From Pseudomonadota bacterium (lineage in GTDB: Bacteria > Pseudomonadota > Alphaproteobacteria > Caulobacterales > Caulobacteraceae), in contig JAEZHG010000254.1 of NCBI GenBank assembly GCA_023436945.1, positions 1-8,000 of the forward strand: a DNA stretch of 8,000 nucleotides. Reading direction: 5' to 3'. Shown here piece after piece: positions 5,895 through 8,000 of this stretch. Within the stretch, counting starts at the first letter, position 1. Each line of letters starts with the position of its first letter. The notes beneath the pieces are model-generated. The model made no database searches. It was given only the letters and a program-made list of their open reading frames with translations, and was not told the DNA's origin. Position numbers and translations under genes: made by a program.

Positions 5895-5895
<1 letters not shown>
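5638..5895 (+). CDS. xseB: Exodeoxyribonuclease VII small subunit
   Basis: This 85-residue protein matches XseB, the small subunit of the XseA-XseB nuclease that degrades single-stranded DNA into oligonucleotides. The conserved core runs LSFEDALQRLEGIVSRLESG (residues 14-33), then LEESITLYEQGAQLKAHCEARLKAAQLRVEKI (37-68). These are the two amphipathic helices that wrap the large subunit. Length is normal. A Gln/Ala-rich tail (71-85) follows. It is the first gene of the rightward operon; the last base of its TAA is the first base of the csaA ATG. xseA is not in the window, as is usual, since the two subunits are generally unlinked. No Shine-Dalgarno is seen before the ATG. Confidence 0.95.
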
Positions 5896-7159
<1,264 letters not shown>

Positions 7160-7169
7160 CGAAACGTCT

Positions 7170-7231
7170 CCGCGCCTCGCGGATTAGTTAAACGCTGCAT
7201 TCCCCCTTCGCCTTTTCAGCCTCCAAAGGCT
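7170..7231 (+). other. ispA-dxs intergenic region with two small hairpins
   Basis: The 83-base gap holds CCGCG-CCT-CGCGG (7170-7182) and AGCCT-CCAA-AGGCT (7218-7231), each a perfect 5-bp stem. Neither is followed by a T-run, so neither is a convincing terminator. The second ends 11 bases before the dxs ATG and could affect ribosome access. No thiamine-type riboswitch elements are recognisable and the space is too short for one. I see no Shine-Dalgarno before dxs and no clear promoter. Confidence 0.35.
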
Positions 7232-7242
7232 ATTCAGTCCCG

Positions 7243-8000
7243 ATGCCCAAGACTCCGCTTCTCGACACCGTAAAAATCCCTGCCGACATGAGCGGTTTTG
7301 ACATCCCCCAGTTGAAACAACTGGCGGATGAAGTGCGTGCCGAAACCATCGACGCTGTCTCGGTGACGGGCGGCCACTTGGGCGCGGGCCTTGGCGTGGT
7401 CGAACTGACGGTGGCGCTGCACCACCTGCTGGATACGCCCAAGGACATCCTGATCTGGGACGTGGGTCACCAGTGCTATCCGCACAAGATCCTGACCGGA
7501 CGCCGCGACCGTATCCGCACCCTGCGTCAGGGCGGTGGTCTGTCGGGTTTCACCAAGCGCTCGGAAAGCGAATATGACCCGTTCGGCGCAGCCCACGCCT
7601 CGACCTCGATCTCGGCAGGTCTGGGCTTTGCCGCTGGCCGTGACCAGCAGGGCGGTGACAACAAGGTTGTGGCCGTTATCGGTGACGGCTCGATCACCGC
7701 TGGCATGGCCTATGAGGCCATGAACAACGCCATCGAGGCGACCAATGGCCAGTTCATGGTCATCCTGAACGACAACGACATGTCGATCGCCCCGCCGGTC
7801 GGTGCCATGAGCGCCTATCTGGCCAAGCAGGTGTCGGGCGACGCCTATCAACGCGTTCGCAACTTCGGCAAGAAGTTCGTCGACCACATGCCGCGCCCGA
7901 TCCGCGAGACGGCACGCAAGGCCGAGGAATACGCCCGTGGCATGGTCGCTGGCGGCACCTTCTTCGAGGAGCTTGGCTTCTACTACATCGGCCCGATCGA
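7243..8000 (+). CDS. dxs: 1-deoxy-D-xylulose-5-phosphate synthase, N-terminal part (3'-truncated by window end)
   Basis: Dxs makes DXP from pyruvate and glyceraldehyde 3-phosphate, the first step of the MEP pathway and also a precursor for thiamine and pyridoxal. From the ATG at 7243, 252 codons are present of an enzyme normally about 620-640 residues long; the frame is open to the window end. Seen are [19 protein letters not shown] with H45 (Escherichia coli H49), [18 protein letters not shown] with H76 (E. coli H80), [11 protein letters not shown], and the thiamine-diphosphate motif GDG (147-149, metal ligand D148) with ILNDNDMSI carrying N178. The alphaproteobacterial variant [11 protein letters not shown] follows. 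The ATG is right for the family N-terminus ([14 protein letters not shown]), though no ribosome site is seen. It lies 83 bases after ispA, so the operon supplies IPP/DMAPP entry and FPP exit together. Confidence 0.96.
   Translation, partial: MPKTPLLDTVKIPADMSGFDIPQLKQLADEVRAETIDAVSVTGGHLGAGLGVVELTVALHHLLDTPKDILIWDVGHQCYPHKILTGRRDRIRTLRQGGGLSGFTKRSESEYDPFGAAHASTSISAGLGFAAGRDQQGGDNKVVAVIGDGSITAGMAYEAMNNAIEATNGQFMVILNDNDMSIAPPVGAMSAYLAKQVSGDAYQRVRNFGKKFVDHMPRPIRETARKAEEYARGMVAGGTFFEELGFYYIGPI

Noticed and set aside
7234..7887. Minus-strand open frame opposite dxs, and a similar one at 492-1139 opposite the kinase and receiver
   Set aside because: Both are mirror frames of conserved enzymes with intact motifs on the + strand; neither has a domain or ribosome site of its own.

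Overview
The window looks like chromosomal DNA of an alphaproteobacterium. Base composition is moderately GC-rich (about 60% by eye). The xseB-ispA-dxs block, the HisKA_2-type kinase and a textbook EcfG (general stress response) promoter motif all fit that class. Caulobacterales or a related order is my best guess from protein style, but nothing here proves the genus. There are no tRNA or rRNA genes, insertion sequences, CRISPR arrays or phage genes, and no gene-free stretch over 150 bases.

Left part (1-2712, + strand): a signalling run of three tightly packed genes. It holds the C-terminal half of a HisKA sensor kinase cut by the window edge, a single-domain CheY/Rcp1-like receiver, and a receiver-HisKA_2 hybrid kinase. 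A Nudix hydrolase follows 11 bases later. Spacings are +2, -4 and +11 bases, so they are probably co-transcribed. A perfect EcfG-type promoter motif lies inside the first kinase gene, pointing at the two downstream regulators.

Middle (2727-3044, + strand): a stand-alone stress gene. A small CsbD-family protein has its own EcfG-type promoter, a good ribosome binding site and a strong intrinsic terminator. It converges on a minus-strand pair (3056-4840) made of a GNAT acetyltransferase followed by a CoxE-type VWA-domain protein. A histidine phosphatase (start 4955 preferred) diverges from this pair.

Right part (5638-8000, + strand): a housekeeping operon with xseB (exonuclease VII small subunit), csaA (tRNA-binding-domain chaperone-like protein), ispA (farnesyl diphosphate synthase) and dxs (DXP synthase, cut by the window end). 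The first three overlap by 1 and 4 bases. This is the widespread xseB-ispA-dxs isoprenoid module with csaA inserted between xseB and ispA.

The most interesting signal is the pair of perfect GGAAC-N16/17-CGTT motifs. One drives csbD. The other sits inside a kinase gene upstream of a receiver and a HisKA_2 kinase, the class that often feeds the EcfG pathway. This suggests, but does not show, that the locus belongs to a general-stress-response circuit with feedback. I do not see a clearly new biological system here.
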